From: Pseudochelatococcus sp050946405
GTDB lineage: Bacteria; Pseudomonadota; Alphaproteobacteria; Rhizobiales; Beijerinckiaceae
Direction: 5' to 3'
Length of the DNA stretch: 64,000 nt
Assembly (NCBI RefSeq): GCF_050946405.1
Contig: NZ_JBMNUS010000001.1
Coordinates: forward strand, 740,528-804,527
Made by a program: the position numbers and the translations under genes. Below, one piece after another: positions 1 to 9,343 of this stretch. Each line of letters starts with the position of its first letter. The first letter of the stretch is position 1. Under the pieces are notes generated by a model, which worked only from the letters and a program-made list of their open reading frames with translations, was not told where the DNA came from and made no database searches.

Positions 1-2
1 AT

Positions 3-1034
3 GACGGCGACGAAGTCGTCCGACGGCTGCGGATCGGCCAGCAGGCGCGCGATGCGGCTGGCGAACGGCAGGCGGTAGTGCAGCGGGTCCCAGAAATTGG
101 CATCCTCGCGCGTCATGGCGGACGGGCGGCGGAAGTCGAGCACGGTCGCGTTGCGGCGTGCGCCGAGCATGGCGAAATGCGCCTTGCAGGCGCGCTCCAT
201 CTCGTCGGCGCGTGAGCCGGGAAGCGGCAGCGCGCTGGCATGCGCGGGCGGAAACACCAGAAACACGCGCGTCTCGGTCGGAAGCGTCCGCAGCAGATCG
301 TCGAGCCATGCGCTCGCCGGAAAGCGCCATCCGACCGCCGCTTCGGCGGGGGAGGCGGGCAGGTCCTCGGCGCTGCTCACGCGCCGCAGGTGAAGGCGAG
401 CGCGCTCAACATCATAGAAGGCATCCGGCGGAACGAAAATACCGTAGCCGTCCTCGCGCAGCGACGTGTCGCGCAGGCCGAGGCGGTGGGAGACGAGACG
501 GCCGGCGATCTCCAGCGTCTTGAGATTGAGGGCGTCGCGCCAGTCGTTCCAGCGGTCGTCGTCGTAGAAGCGCACGGGGAAGGCGCGGAAGGTGAGGCGC
601 CGGGCCTGCGCGTCGGCATCGGCGTCGCACCAGGCGCGGTCGAGACCGAACACGAGCGCCGCCGGCGCCGGTTCCGCCGCCACGAACAGGCGGGCGAGCT
701 GCATCTGCTCCCACGGCGTCGCCGCGTTCATCGCGAGATTGGCGAAGCGGACCGGCCGGCCGGGCGCCCCGAGCAGGCCGTCGAGTTCCTCGGGATCGAG
801 CAGCCGCAGCGACGAGGTGCCGAAGACGGCGGCATTGAAACGGTGCGAGCGGGCGATCTGCGGATACATGTACCGCTGGTTGATGTCCACGATCGGACGC
901 GGCGCATCGCCCGCGCGCACGCGGATGCCGTAGGGATCGACGATGGCGATGAAGCCGGTGAGCGCAGCGCCCGCCAAGGCCAGCGCGGCGAGAAAGGTCG
1001 TTACGAAACGCCGCCAGAGAAACGGGGAATCCAT
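3..1034 (-). CDS. SGNH-hydrolase-like membrane-anchored protein, 3' end cut by the window
   Basis: Read from an ATG at 1034 the frame stays open to the window edge (344 codons), so the C-terminus is missing. The N-terminus has a short charged start and one hydrophobic segment (about residues 10-30), suggesting a membrane anchor with the rest periplasmic. A GTSS motif near residue 70 sits where SGNH/GDSL esterases carry the nucleophile block, and a late WDPLHY motif resembles their Asp-x-x-His block. I infer an SGNH-type fold, perhaps acting on cell-surface glycans, but no family is certain. The start lies 5 bases after the FrnE-like gene, so the two are probably co-transcribed. It does not appear as a closed reading frame because the stop is outside the window. 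Confidence 0.6.
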   Translation of the reverse strand, partial: MDSPFLWRRFVTTFLAALALAGAALTGFIAIVDPYGIRVRAGDAPRPIVDINQRYMYPQIARSHRFNAAVFGTSSLRLLDPEELDGLLGAPGRPVRFANLAMNAATPWEQMQLARLFVAAEPAPAALVFGLDRAWCDADADAQARRLTFRAFPVRFYDDDRWNDWRDALNLKTLEIAGRLVSHRLGLRDTSLREDGYGIFVPPDAFYDVERARLHLRRVSSAEDLPASPAEAAVGWRFPASAWLDDLLRTLPTETRVFLVFPPAHASALPLPGSRADEMERACKAHFAMLGARRNATVLDFRRPSAMTREDANFWDPLHYRLPFASRIARLLADPQPSDDFVAV

Positions 1035-1039
1035 GTCGT

Positions 1040-1699
1040 TCAGGCGCTCGCCGCCTGATCGAGCACTTCGGCCAGCGCCTCCGCCGGTTGCGCGCCGGCG
1101 ACGCCGTAGCGCCCGTCGACAATGAAGAACGGCACGCCGGTGACGCCGAGACGGGCGGCGACGGCGATTTCGTCCGCGACTTCCTGCTTGTCCCATTCGC
1201 CCGACAGGCGCGTGGCGACGACATCGCCGTCGAGCCCCGCGCTCTCCGCCACGGCGCGCAGAACGGCGGGATCGCCGATATCCGCGCCTTCCGTGAAGTA
1301 GAGCGCGAAAAGCCGCTCCGCCACCGCGCCCTGCGCGCCGGATGGCTGCGCCCAGCGGATCAGGCGGTGGGCGTCGAGCGTGTTGGGCGCGCGGGTGATG
1401 CGGTCGAAGCGGAAGTCGATGCCTTGCTCGCGGCCGAGTTCGGCGAGGCGCGCGTGGATGGCGTCGATGCGCGCCTGATCGCCCAGCTTTTGCAGCAGGT
1501 AGGTCTTGCGGTCGAGGCCGCCGGCCGGCACCGCAGGATCGAGCTGGAACGGCCGCCAGTTGACGGAAACGTCGAGCGCCGGGCGCAGGAGAAGCGCGCG
1601 CGAGAGATGCTTCGAGCCGAGATAGCACCAGGGGCAGACGACATCCGAAACGATGTCGACGGTGAGGGCCTTGCGGGCGGGGGAATCCGTGACGGTCAT
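1040..1699 (-). CDS. DsbA-family oxidoreductase (FrnE-like)
   Basis: This 219-residue protein has a thioredoxin-like N-terminal strand followed by the active-site motif CPWC (about residues 22-25), in the context DVVCPWCYLG typical of the FrnE subgroup of the DsbA family. A cis-proline region, GVTGVPFF, lies near residue 185. There is no signal peptide, so it should act in the cytoplasm as a disulfide or 2-hydroxychromene-isomerase-like oxidoreductase. Length matches the family (about 210-220). It follows the family 5 binding protein by 30 bases and precedes the SGNH-like gene by 5, so the three form a likely operon. Confidence 0.88.
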   Translation of the reverse strand: MTVTDSPARKALTVDIVSDVVCPWCYLGSKHLSRALLLRPALDVSVNWRPFQLDPAVPAGGLDRKTYLLQKLGDQARIDAIHARLAELGREQGIDFRFDRITRAPNTLDAHRLIRWAQPSGAQGAVAERLFALYFTEGADIGDPAVLRAVAESAGLDGDVVATRLSGEWDKQEVADEIAVAARLGVTGVPFFIVDGRYGVAGAQPAEALAEVLDQAASA

Positions 1700-1729
1700 G
1701 CGCGTTCCGCTTCGTTGCTTCTGTCGATG

Positions 1730-3643
1730 TTACGGCTCTCGCCACCAGCTGTCGATGACCGGGCCGAACAGCGGCACTTTCTCCGGCCGCCTGATCCCGG
1801 CGCGGCGCGCCATCCATTGCCCGTCGGCGTGGAACAGCGGCACGACATAAAAGCCCGAAAGCAGCGCGCGGTCGAGAGCGCGCACCGCGTCCGTGAAGCC
1901 TTCCGCCGTCCGGGCGCCGACGAGGGCGTCGATGGCGGCGTCGATGGCCGGCGATTTCGCGCCGGTGATGTTGAGCGATCCCGGCCTGTCGGCCGCGGCG
2001 GAGGACCAGCGGTTCAACTGCTCCGAGCCCGGCGACGCCGAAACGTTCCAGGTGTAGAGAATGACGTCGAAATCGGCCGCGAGCAGCCGCTTCCAGTATT
2101 GCGCCTCGTCGACGAGACGCACGCTCGCGGCGACGCCGGCGGGTTCCAGCGCCCGGGCGAAATTGAGCGCAAGGCGCTCCTGATCGCGCGAGACCACCAT
2201 GATCTCGAAGGCGAGCGCCTCGCCGTCGCGCCCGCGCAGCACCCCGTCCTGCAACGCGAAGCCCGCGTCTTCCAGCAGGCCGAGCCCCCTGCGGATCATT
2301 TGCCGGTCCCGCCCCGATCCGTCCGCCTGCGGCGGCCGCCACGCGCCCTCCAGAATGTCGGCGCGCACCGCGCCGGGGAAAGGGGCAAACAGCGCCCGCT
2401 CGCCGGCGGAAGCCGGGATGCCGGCCGAGGATAATTGAGAGCCGGCGAAATAGCTGTCGGTCCGGCTGTAGAGATCGTAGAACAGGTTGCGGTTGATCCA
2501 CGGAAAATCGAGAAAATAGCCGAGCGCCTCGCGCACGCGGACATCGGAGAGCGGCTCCCTGCGGCTGTTGAGGGCGAAACCGTACATCGCGCGCGGCGTG
2601 CCGACCGGCAGCCTCTCCCGAATCACCGCGCCGTTCTGCACGGCCGGGAAATCGTAGCCGATGGCCCAGCGCGCCGCGCTCGTCTCGATCCTCACGTCAT
2701 AGAGCCCGGCCTTGAACGCCTCGAACTGCGTGTTGACGTCGCGATAATAGTCGAAGCGGATTTCGTCGAAATTGTAGAGGCCGCGCGTGACCGGCAGGTC
2801 CCGCGCCCAGAAATCGGGATTGCGCCGGAAGGTGATGCTGCGGCCCGCGTCCACCGCCGCGACGACATAGGGGCCGGAGCCTACGGGCGTGCGGAAGGTC
2901 GTCTGCTCGAACGTTTCGGGATCGATGAGATGGGCCGGCAGCACCGGCATCTGCGCGAGGATGAGCGGCGTTTCCCTGTTGCCCGGCTTCAGGTCGAAGC
3001 GCACGGTCAGCGGATCGATGACTTCAGCGGCTTCCACCTGGCCGTAGAAGCTGCGATAGTACATCTGCCCCTTCTCGCGCAGCAGGCGGAAGCTGAACAG
3101 CACGTCCTCGGCGGTGAGGGGATGTCCGTCCGAAAAGCGGGCGCGCGGGTCGAGGTGAAAGACGATGAAGCTGCGGTCGTCGGGCATGCGCGCCGCCTCG
3201 GCGACGAGCCCGTAGAGCGAGAAGGGTTCGTCGGCGGAGCGCGCCATCAGCGGCTGGAACACCAGCGTCGTGATGCCCTGCGCCGCGATGCCCTTCGGCA
3301 CATGGGGATTGAGGTTGTCGAACGTGCCGATGATGCTCTGGACGAGCCGGCCGCCCTTCGGGGCATCGGGATTGGCGTAGGGCAGCGCCGCGAAACCTGC
3401 GGGCAACCGCGGCTCGCCGTGCATGGCGATCGACGTGCGCCGCGGCAGCGGCGTCCAGTCGTCGCGCCCGGCGGCCGCGCCCGGCCCCGCGGCGGCGAGC
3501 AGCAGGAGCCAGAGGCCGGCCGCAAGCAGCGCGGCGAAAACGCCGCGGCGCGGGCGCGCCGCCGCAACGGCGGTCGATGGCCTGGGCGTTAGGGGCAGCT
3601 TGGGCATCATGGGCACGGACGATCCCGTCATGGTGATTCGCAT
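1730..3643 (-). CDS. ABC transporter substrate-binding protein, family 5 (YejA-like)
   Basis: This 637-residue protein has a long N-terminal leader ending in a hydrophobic stretch rich in Leu and Ala (about residues 33-58) and an Ala-rich cleavage region, then a mature part beginning RDDWTPLPRR. The body shows family 5 binding-protein signatures: PNADAPKGG-like ALPYANPDAPKGG, SDGHPLTAEDVLFSF and VGSGPYVV. The opening APKGG block and the long length resemble YejA, the binding protein of the microcin C/peptide importer. No permease or ATPase genes are adjacent, so it either works with a distant transporter or is an orphan. Several Met codons occur in the first 15 residues, so the exact start is uncertain. 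Confidence 0.85.
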   Translation of the reverse strand: MRITMTGSSVPMMPKLPLTPRPSTAVAAARPRRGVFAALLAAGLWLLLLAAAGPGAAAGRDDWTPLPRRTSIAMHGEPRLPAGFAALPYANPDAPKGGRLVQSIIGTFDNLNPHVPKGIAAQGITTLVFQPLMARSADEPFSLYGLVAEAARMPDDRSFIVFHLDPRARFSDGHPLTAEDVLFSFRLLREKGQMYYRSFYGQVEAAEVIDPLTVRFDLKPGNRETPLILAQMPVLPAHLIDPETFEQTTFRTPVGSGPYVVAAVDAGRSITFRRNPDFWARDLPVTRGLYNFDEIRFDYYRDVNTQFEAFKAGLYDVRIETSAARWAIGYDFPAVQNGAVIRERLPVGTPRAMYGFALNSRREPLSDVRVREALGYFLDFPWINRNLFYDLYSRTDSYFAGSQLSSAGIPASAGERALFAPFPGAVRADILEGAWRPPQADGSGRDRQMIRRGLGLLEDAGFALQDGVLRGRDGEALAFEIMVVSRDQERLALNFARALEPAGVAASVRLVDEAQYWKRLLAADFDVILYTWNVSASPGSEQLNRWSSAAADRPGSLNITGAKSPAIDAAIDALVGARTAEGFTDAVRALDRALLSGFYVVPLFHADGQWMARRAGIRRPEKVPLFGPVIDSWWREP

Positions 3644-3950
3644 CGGAGTTTAGGCGATCCTCCCGTCGGCGCGGAGCGCACTTATCGCCCGATAACCGCA
3701 CCAATTCGTGAACGGCGCTGGAAAGCGATCGCCAGACAGGGTAAACACCGCCTTGTCGCATGTCATCCCGGACGCCGCGCCGGCGTTCACGTGGCATGAA
3801 ACTGTGGCATGAAACTGATGCCGCGCTGTCCCGTTTTCCGGGGGGCGGCCATCCGGTGCGGGCATCGGGACAGCGGGTTCGTATTATTTGCCGGGAATGG
3901 GCCGGGGGGCGATGGTCGTGTATCTGTCAATCATGAAAGAGGATCAGTCG
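3644..3950. other. Divergent intergenic region
   Basis: This 307-base spacer separates the divergent family 5 binding-protein gene and the IalB-family gene, so it should hold both promoters. A purine-rich ribosome-binding stretch (GAAAGAGG) ends about 9 bases before the ATG at 3951. I see no convincing sigma-70 hexamer pair, operator or RNA gene. Confidence 0.5.
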
Positions 3951-4667
3951 ATGAGCCGCGTGAAACAATCGGCGCCGCTGCGGGCCGCCAGCGGGATAGC
4001 GATGGCGCTGGTGGCGGGGATGAGCGCGCTTGCGCCCGTCGCAACCTACGCCCAGACGGCGCCCGCCCAGGGCCAGCAGCAGCAGCCGACCGGCCCCACC
4101 GTCGTCCAGCTCAAGGCCGAGCCGTCACAGGCGGAATGGACGAAGGTCTGTGGCCGCGACGAGGGCGCGAACAAGGAAATCTGCTACACGACGCGCGATT
4201 TCGTGAGCGATCAGGGCCAGCCGGTGCTGGCGGTGGCGGTTTATGACGTGAAGGGCGAGCCGACCAAGATCGCGCGCTTCCTCATGCCGCTCGGCCTGCT
4301 GCTGCGGCCGGGCCTGCGCTTCTTCGTGGACAAGAACGATCCGATCGCCGGGCAATACGCGATCTGCTTCCCGAACGGCTGCTTCGCCGAGGCGCCCGTG
4401 CAGGACGCGTTCATCAACTCGCTCAAGCGCGGCAACATCCTCAACATCAGCGCGCAGAACCAGGTCGGGCGCGAGGTTACTTTCGCCGTTCCGCTCGCCG
4501 GCTTCACCAAGGGTTTCGACGGCAAGCCGATCGATCCGCAGGCGCTGGAGCAGCAGCAGCGGCAATTGCAGGAGGCGCTCCAGAAGCGCTCCGAGGAGCT
4601 GCGCCAGCGTGCCGGACAGCCGGGCGGCGCACCCGCACCGGCGCCTGCACCCGCGCCGGCCCAGTAA
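3951..4667 (+). CDS. Invasion-associated locus B (IalB) family protein
   Basis: The 238-residue protein has a signal peptide (residues 1-36, ending ATYAQT) and a Gln/Pro-rich linker. The IalB core carries the WTKVCGRD and EICYTTRDF blocks, paired cysteines, and the CFPNGCFAEAPV motif. The C-terminal 50 residues are a Gln-rich coiled stretch followed by a repetitive Pro-Ala tail. The family is periplasmic and widespread in Hyphomicrobiales; IalB of Bartonella is linked to erythrocyte invasion, but most members are of unknown biochemical role. I chose the ATG at 3951 because a GAAAGAGG ribosome-binding site precedes it and it places the signal peptide correctly. A strong terminator follows the stop. 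Confidence 0.9.
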   Translation: MSRVKQSAPLRAASGIAMALVAGMSALAPVATYAQTAPAQGQQQQPTGPTVVQLKAEPSQAEWTKVCGRDEGANKEICYTTRDFVSDQGQPVLAVAVYDVKGEPTKIARFLMPLGLLLRPGLRFFVDKNDPIAGQYAICFPNGCFAEAPVQDAFINSLKRGNILNISAQNQVGREVTFAVPLAGFTKGFDGKPIDPQALEQQQRQLQEALQKRSEELRQRAGQPGGAPAPAPAPAPAQ

Positions 4668-4696
4668 GCGCGCCGGCCCGATCGGCGGCGGCAACG

Positions 4697-4723
4697 ACCC
4701 CGGTGAACTTCACCGGGGTTTTT
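4697..4723 (+). terminator. Rho-independent terminator after the IalB-family gene
   Basis: An 11-base perfect inverted repeat (ACCCCGGTGAA / TTCACCGGGGT, 4697-4707 and 4709-4719) is followed by a run of five T. It lies 30 bases after the IalB stop and overlaps the last codons of the convergent AsmA gene. Confidence 0.9.
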
Positions 4724-6617
4724 CATTGCCGGTGTCGCCGCCCGGCGAAACGGCCGGCACGGTCGCGTTCGACCGCTCGATCAGCGAGCGGATGTCGGGC
4801 GTCACAACCGGATAATCCCACGATCCTTCGATCTCGATGGGAAAGGCGGGCGAGTCGCTGCCTTCGCCGGCCTTCGCCGCCATCGCCACGGCGCGCAGGG
4901 CGAGCGTCCGCTCGGCGATGTCGACGATGCCCGACATGACGCCGTCGAGCCCGCCGTGCCCGTGCATTCTCCCCTCGAACGCGCCGACGCCGCCGTCGAT
5001 CTGCAGGTTCGCCTCGATGGTCTCGAAGGGCGTGCGCCCGCCCCGCCAGTCGAGCGCGGTGGCGAGCGGACGTTGCTCCATGCGCCGGACGACGCTGTTC
5101 AGATCCACCGTCGACAGTTCGCCATCGGTGATTCGCGCCGATACCTGACCCGAGAGACCGCGCATGATGACCTTGACGGAGCGGCCCGCGCCGCGCAGGA
5201 CGACCTGCCCGCCGGCTTCACCCGACAGAAACGGTGTGCCGGTGAGATCGAGCAGCGTCGCGCGCGCATCCACGCCCTCGAACGCGCCGGCGAGTTGGGC
5301 GGAGAGTCCGTCTTGATCGGGCAGCAGTTGCAGGCGGCCCTTGACGAGACCGTCTCCCAGCCGGGCCTGGTTGAGCGCGACTTCGAGCTTTCCGTTGGCG
5401 GCCAGAATGCCCGCCGCCACCTCCTGGAAGGTGAGCGGCCCCGCCCTTGCCCGCGCGACGGAAAGGCGGATGTCCAGATCGTTGCTGTCGCGCCCGGCAT
5501 CACCCGATCCGTTGACGAGCGGCGTGCGCGGCCATTCGGTCCCCCCGCCTTGAGGGCGCGCGGGAGCGGGAAAGCGGTCGGGCATGAAAATGCGGTTGAA
5601 ATCGAGCGTGCCGGCATCGAGCGTGGCGGAAACATGGACGCGTCCGCCGGCGGTCGTTCGCGCCGCGAGGGCGCCCTCCAGCGCGCCGCCGCCGGTATCG
5701 ATCCGCGCGTCGGGAATCGACAGGCCGTCGCCTGAAAGACTGACGCTGCCCTTGATGGCGAGCTGCCCGAGCACGTCCGCGAAGGCGAGGGGAGTGCGCA
5801 GCCAGGCGGCCGTCTGGCGCAGCGAGCGCGTGCGGAAGGCGACATCGCCGGTGAAACGCGGCACGAGATCGGCCGAGACCGTGCCGGAGAACGAAAAGGT
5901 TGCCGGCCGGGCGGAAAGGCGCGCCGATACGGGAGATGCGAAGCCCGCCGCGAGGGAAGCCGGCAGGAGCTTGTCGATTCGCAGGTCGACCGGCTCGCCG
6001 CGCCACAGCGCGGATGCGGTCGCTTCGAGCGGCCGGCCGACGGAGGGCCAGTTGACGGCGGCGTTGACGCGCTGCATCAGGCGGCGATTGCCGGTGCGGT
6101 AGAGGACGGCTCCTTCGCTGATGGCGATGCGGGAGGGCAGCATCGCGGCCAGCGCCGCCACGTCGCGGCTGCCGTCCGCAGAGTCCGGCGTCGCGTTGCT
6201 CGCGGCGACGAGGGCGGACAGATGCTCGCGCGTCAGCGTCCATATCTGATGCGGATGCTCCGGCCCGAGCCATCGGATTTGCGGGTTGATCAGCGTGACG
6301 CTCGACGGCTCCGCGCGCCCGAACAGGAACGGCCACGCCTTCAGCCCGATCCTGACCTCACGCGCCCGCAGCAGTACGGCATCCGCCGTGCCCGCGCCGG
6401 AAGAGGAGAGCGAAACCCGCGATATCTTGAGACGCGGCGACGGCAGCAGACGCAATGAGGAACGCTCGATCGCCACATCGAGGCCGGTCGCGGCTTCGAT
6501 CCGCCCGACGAGCTGCCGGGCGAACGGCAGATGCGTCGCGGGCCAGGACAGGGAACCGGCAGCGATCACGACCAGAGCGGCAAGCGCGGCGATGATAGAA
6601 CGTCGACGTAAGGCCAT
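4710..6617 (-). CDS. AsmA-family protein
   Basis: This 635-residue protein has one N-terminal membrane segment (about residues 8-25). The AsmA N-terminal domain follows (AATGLDVAIE ... LRLLPSPRLKISRVSLS), then a long beta-rich body and an AsmA-like C-terminal domain with the pattern SGQVSARITDGELSTVDLN. AsmA-type proteins sit in the inner membrane and reach through the periplasm; they belong to the bridge-like repeating beta-groove group implicated in lipid transport to the outer membrane. Length fits the shorter AsmA class. It is convergent with the IalB-family gene and forms no operon. Confidence 0.88.
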   Translation of the reverse strand: MALRRRSIIAALAALVVIAAGSLSWPATHLPFARQLVGRIEAATGLDVAIERSSLRLLPSPRLKISRVSLSSSGAGTADAVLLRAREVRIGLKAWPFLFGRAEPSSVTLINPQIRWLGPEHPHQIWTLTREHLSALVAASNATPDSADGSRDVAALAAMLPSRIAISEGAVLYRTGNRRLMQRVNAAVNWPSVGRPLEATASALWRGEPVDLRIDKLLPASLAAGFASPVSARLSARPATFSFSGTVSADLVPRFTGDVAFRTRSLRQTAAWLRTPLAFADVLGQLAIKGSVSLSGDGLSIPDARIDTGGGALEGALAARTTAGGRVHVSATLDAGTLDFNRIFMPDRFPAPARPQGGGTEWPRTPLVNGSGDAGRDSNDLDIRLSVARARAGPLTFQEVAAGILAANGKLEVALNQARLGDGLVKGRLQLLPDQDGLSAQLAGAFEGVDARATLLDLTGTPFLSGEAGGQVVLRGAGRSVKVIMRGLSGQVSARITDGELSTVDLNSVVRRMEQRPLATALDWRGGRTPFETIEANLQIDGGVGAFEGRMHGHGGLDGVMSGIVDIAERTLALRAVAMAAKAGEGSDSPAFPIEIEGSWDYPVVTPDIRSLIERSNATVPAVSPGGDTGNEKPR

Positions 6618-7062
6618 ATGACCTGCTTATTCCAATCCGCCCGCCAGCCCAACGGGATCGTGTCCACAATATATCTCATGCCGATGGGGAAATGCATCCG
6701 CTAAAGCCCAACACGAAAGCGTGTCCGCGAATCGGCGGGAGGGCGGCGGACGTGCATCGATTTTTATGTAAGAATTTGTTTTAGCAATAAAATTGATCCG
6801 TGGCCGACGCTTTCCTCACGGTTCGGAATGATGCCGGAGGTCCCGGCGTCACCGGCCTGCGTTCCCGCCGGCGCGTTTGGGCCTTGTGTTTCCCGCTGTG
6901 GACATTTATGTGGAGAGGGAATCCATGTTCGTGCCGGAAAGGCGCGGGCATAATTGGTGTTGGCTGGATTGCCTCCGGGCCGTCGTGTTCCCGTTAAGCG
7001 AGGCGGCGCGATTCGCGGCGATTCCGGCAGGTTCTGCCCGCAGGTCGGGCCTTGGAGCGACA
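6618..7062. other. Intergenic region upstream of secE
   Basis: This 445-base gap separates the AsmA-family gene from secE. It contains an AT-rich patch (about 6770-6795) that could serve as an upstream promoter element, and a possible TTGTGT/TTATGT hexamer pair near 6893-6915. I looked for the tRNA-Trp gene that often precedes secE in related bacteria and found none. An in-frame upstream extension of secE from 6877 is open but lacks family similarity. Confidence 0.5.
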
Positions 7063-7257
7063 ATGGCGAAGACGAATCCGGTCGAGTTTCTTCAGCAGGT
7101 TCGCGCCGAGACGAAGAAGGTGACGTGGCCCACCCGCAAGGAGACGCTGGTGACGACGGCGATGGTCTTCGTGATGGTGTTCGTGGCGAGCGTGTTCTTC
7201 TTCGTCGTCGACCAGTTGATTCAACTCGGCGTCGGCGCCTTGCTCGGCCTCGGCTGA
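7063..7257 (+). CDS. secE: Preprotein translocase subunit SecE
   Basis: The 64-residue protein has the SecE amphipathic region with the conserved VTWPTRKE motif (residues 21-28) and one C-terminal membrane helix, the minimal single-span form usual outside Enterobacteria. It clamps SecY in the inner-membrane Sec translocon. I took the ATG at 7063, not upstream codons in the same frame, because GGAGCG lies 6 bases before it and MAKTNPVEF is the family start. It heads the secE-nusG-rplK-rplA block, its usual place. Confidence 0.96.
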   Translation: MAKTNPVEFLQQVRAETKKVTWPTRKETLVTTAMVFVMVFVASVFFFVVDQLIQLGVGALLGLG

Positions 7258-7343
7258 GGCGCCGCTGTCGCGCGCCGTTTCATGATGAGGATTGTCCGGT
7301 CCGGCCGGTCGCGCGGCGTCGCGGGCCTTTGGGAGAGTCGTTG

Positions 7344-7877
7344 ATGACCAAGCGTTGGTACATTGTCCACGCCTATTCGAATTTTGAGAACAAGGTGGCC
7401 CAGTCGCTGCGGGACCAGGCGGTCCAGCGCGGGCTGGAGGACAGGTTCGACGAAATTCTGGTGCCGACGGAAAAGGTCGTCGAGGTGCGGCGCGGGCGCA
7501 AGGTCGACACCGAGCGGAAGTTTTTCCCCGGCTATGTCCTGGTCAAATGCGACCTGACCGACGACGTGTATCATCTGATCAAGAATACGCCGAAGGTGAC
7601 GGGCTTTCTGGGCGCGGACAAGTCCAAGCCGCTGCCGATCCCCGATTACGAGGCGGAGCGCATCAAGGGCCAGGTGGCGGAAGGGGTGGATCATCCCAAG
7701 CCGTCGGTCAGCTTCGAGGTGGGCGAGCAGGTGCGCGTCTCCGACGGGCCGTTCGCCTCCTTCAACGGCATCGTGGAAGAGGTCGACGACGCCCGCGCCC
7801 GCGTCAAGGTGGCGGTATCGATCTTCGGGCGCGCCACGCCGGTGGAGCTTGAATACGGGCAGGTCGCCAAGATCTGA
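7344..7877 (+). CDS. nusG: Transcription termination/antitermination protein NusG
   Basis: This 177-residue protein has the N-terminal NGN domain (MTKRWYIVHAYSNFE ... RKFFPGYVLV) that binds RNA polymerase, and a C-terminal KOW domain (FEVGEQVRVSDGPF ... IFGRATPVELEY) that contacts Rho or ribosomal protein S10. Length is normal. The start is the ATG at 7344, behind a GGGAGAG site, and not codons further upstream in the open frame. It follows secE by 86 bases. Confidence 0.97.
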   Translation: MTKRWYIVHAYSNFENKVAQSLRDQAVQRGLEDRFDEILVPTEKVVEVRRGRKVDTERKFFPGYVLVKCDLTDDVYHLIKNTPKVTGFLGADKSKPLPIPDYEAERIKGQVAEGVDHPKPSVSFEVGEQVRVSDGPFASFNGIVEEVDDARARVKVAVSIFGRATPVELEYGQVAKI

Positions 7878-8096
7878 CGCGAGGCTGTCCGGCGGCAGAT
7901 TCCGCAAGGCGGGCGCTTGTGCGCGCCGGACTCATGGTGTATAAGGCCGCCTTCGTTCATTTCATGACGATTAACCAGCGCGGGAGATCCGCCCGGCCAG
8001 CCTGCCGGGAGTACGGATCGGACCGCGGACTGCAACGCACTACAACTCGTGGCAGCCGATTCGCTTCGGTTGCCGTTCAGTTCGGGAGCAGCCATC

Positions 8097-8528
8097 ATGG
8101 CAAAGAAGATCACGGGTTACGTGAAGCTTCAGGTTCCGGCGGGCGCGGCCAATCCGTCGCCGCCGATCGGTCCTGCGCTTGGTCAGCGCGGCCTGAATAT
8201 CATGGAATTCTGCAAGGCGTTCAACGCCAAGACCGCGCAGCTCGAAAAGGGCACGCCGATCCCGGTGATCATCACCGCCTATCAGGATCGTTCGTTCACC
8301 TTCGAGACCCGCCAGCCGCCGGTTTCCTTCTATCTGAAGAAGGCCGCCGGGCTCAAGAGCGCGTCGAAGACGCCGGGCAAGGGCGGTTCCGTCGGCAAGG
8401 TGACGCGCGCGCAGGTGCTTGAGATCGCGCAGGCGAAGATGTCCGACCTCAACACCGACACGGTCGAGGCGGCCGCGTCGATGATCGAGGGTTCCGCCCG
8501 TTCGATGGGCATCGAGGTCGTGGGCTGA
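8097..8528 (+). CDS. rplK: 50S ribosomal protein L11
   Basis: The 143-residue product begins MAKKITGYVKLQVPAG and carries the L11 signature PPIGPALGQRGLNIMEFCK. L11 binds 23S rRNA at the GTPase-associated centre and is needed for the stringent response. Start ATG 8097 has GGGAGC 8 bases upstream. A 219-base gap separates it from nusG. L1 follows after 10 bases. Confidence 0.97.
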   Translation: MAKKITGYVKLQVPAGAANPSPPIGPALGQRGLNIMEFCKAFNAKTAQLEKGTPIPVIITAYQDRSFTFETRQPPVSFYLKKAAGLKSASKTPGKGGSVGKVTRAQVLEIAQAKMSDLNTDTVEAAASMIEGSARSMGIEVVG

Positions 8529-8538
8529 GGGGGCACGC

Positions 8539-9240
8539 ATGGCACATGTCGGAAAGCGCGTCATCGCTGCCCGTGAAGGCATCGACCGCAAGAAACTGTA
8601 CACGATCGACGAGGCCGTGAAGGCCATCAAGGAGCGCGCCACGGCGAAGTTCGACGAAACCGTCGAGATCGCCATGAATCTCGGCGTCGATCCGCGCCAC
8701 GCCGACCAGATGGTGCGCGGCGTCTGCCAGTTGCCGAACGGCTCCGGCCGCTCGGTGCGCGTCGCCGTGTTCGCCCGCGGGCCGAAGGCCGAAGAGGCGA
8801 AGAAGGCCGGCGCCGAGGTCGTGGGCGCCGAGGATCTGCTGGAGCAGATCCAGGGCGGCAACATCAACTTCGATCGCTGCATCGCCACGCCCGATCTGAT
8901 GCCGCTCGTCGGCCGTCTCGGCAAGATCCTCGGTCCGCGCGGCCTGATGCCGAACCCGAAGGTGGGCACGGTGACGACGGACGTCACGGGCGCCGTGGCG
9001 GCCGCCAAGGGCGGCGCCGTCGAGTTCCGCGTCGAGAAGGCGGGCATCATCCATGCCGGCATCGGCAAGGTGTCGTTCGACGAGCAGAAGCTGATCGAGA
9101 ACATCCGCGCTTTCGCTGATGCGGTGGCGAAAGCCAAGCCGTCGGGCGCCAAGGGCACCTACATCCAGCGCATCGCGATCTCGTCGACGATGGGGCCGGG
9201 CGTGAAGGTGGAGCCGGCTTCCGTGCTCGCGGCGGCGTGA
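8539..9240 (+). CDS. rplA: 50S ribosomal protein L1
   Basis: The 233-residue product shows the L1 signatures NPKVGTVT and GGAVEFRVEKAGIIHAGIGKVSF. L1 forms the ribosomal stalk near the E site and in many bacteria represses its own operon translationally. It ends this transcription unit, since a strong terminator follows 70 bases after the stop. Confidence 0.97.
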   Translation: MAHVGKRVIAAREGIDRKKLYTIDEAVKAIKERATAKFDETVEIAMNLGVDPRHADQMVRGVCQLPNGSGRSVRVAVFARGPKAEEAKKAGAEVVGAEDLLEQIQGGNINFDRCIATPDLMPLVGRLGKILGPRGLMPNPKVGTVTTDVTGAVAAAKGGAVEFRVEKAGIIHAGIGKVSFDEQKLIENIRAFADAVAKAKPSGAKGTYIQRIAISSTMGPGVKVEPASVLAAA

Positions 9241-9312
9241 TGCGTCTTCGCGGCGCGAACGGCGAGGCTCGTGTCGACCTTGCGTTTTGTGCGTGAGGAG
9301 ATTAAATAGGTT

Positions 9313-9343
9313 GGCTGACCCGGTTCGCCGGGTCAAGCCTTTT
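9313..9343 (+). terminator. Rho-independent terminator after rplA
   Basis: The hairpin GGCTGACCCGG, a TTCG tetraloop and CCGGGTCAAGCC is followed by TTTTC. It separates secE-nusG-rplK-rplA from rplJ-rplL-rpoB-rpoC. Confidence 0.9.

Noticed and set aside
6618..7062. tRNA-Trp gene before secE
   Set aside because: Often present at this place, but no cloverleaf or CCA anticodon arm is visible here.
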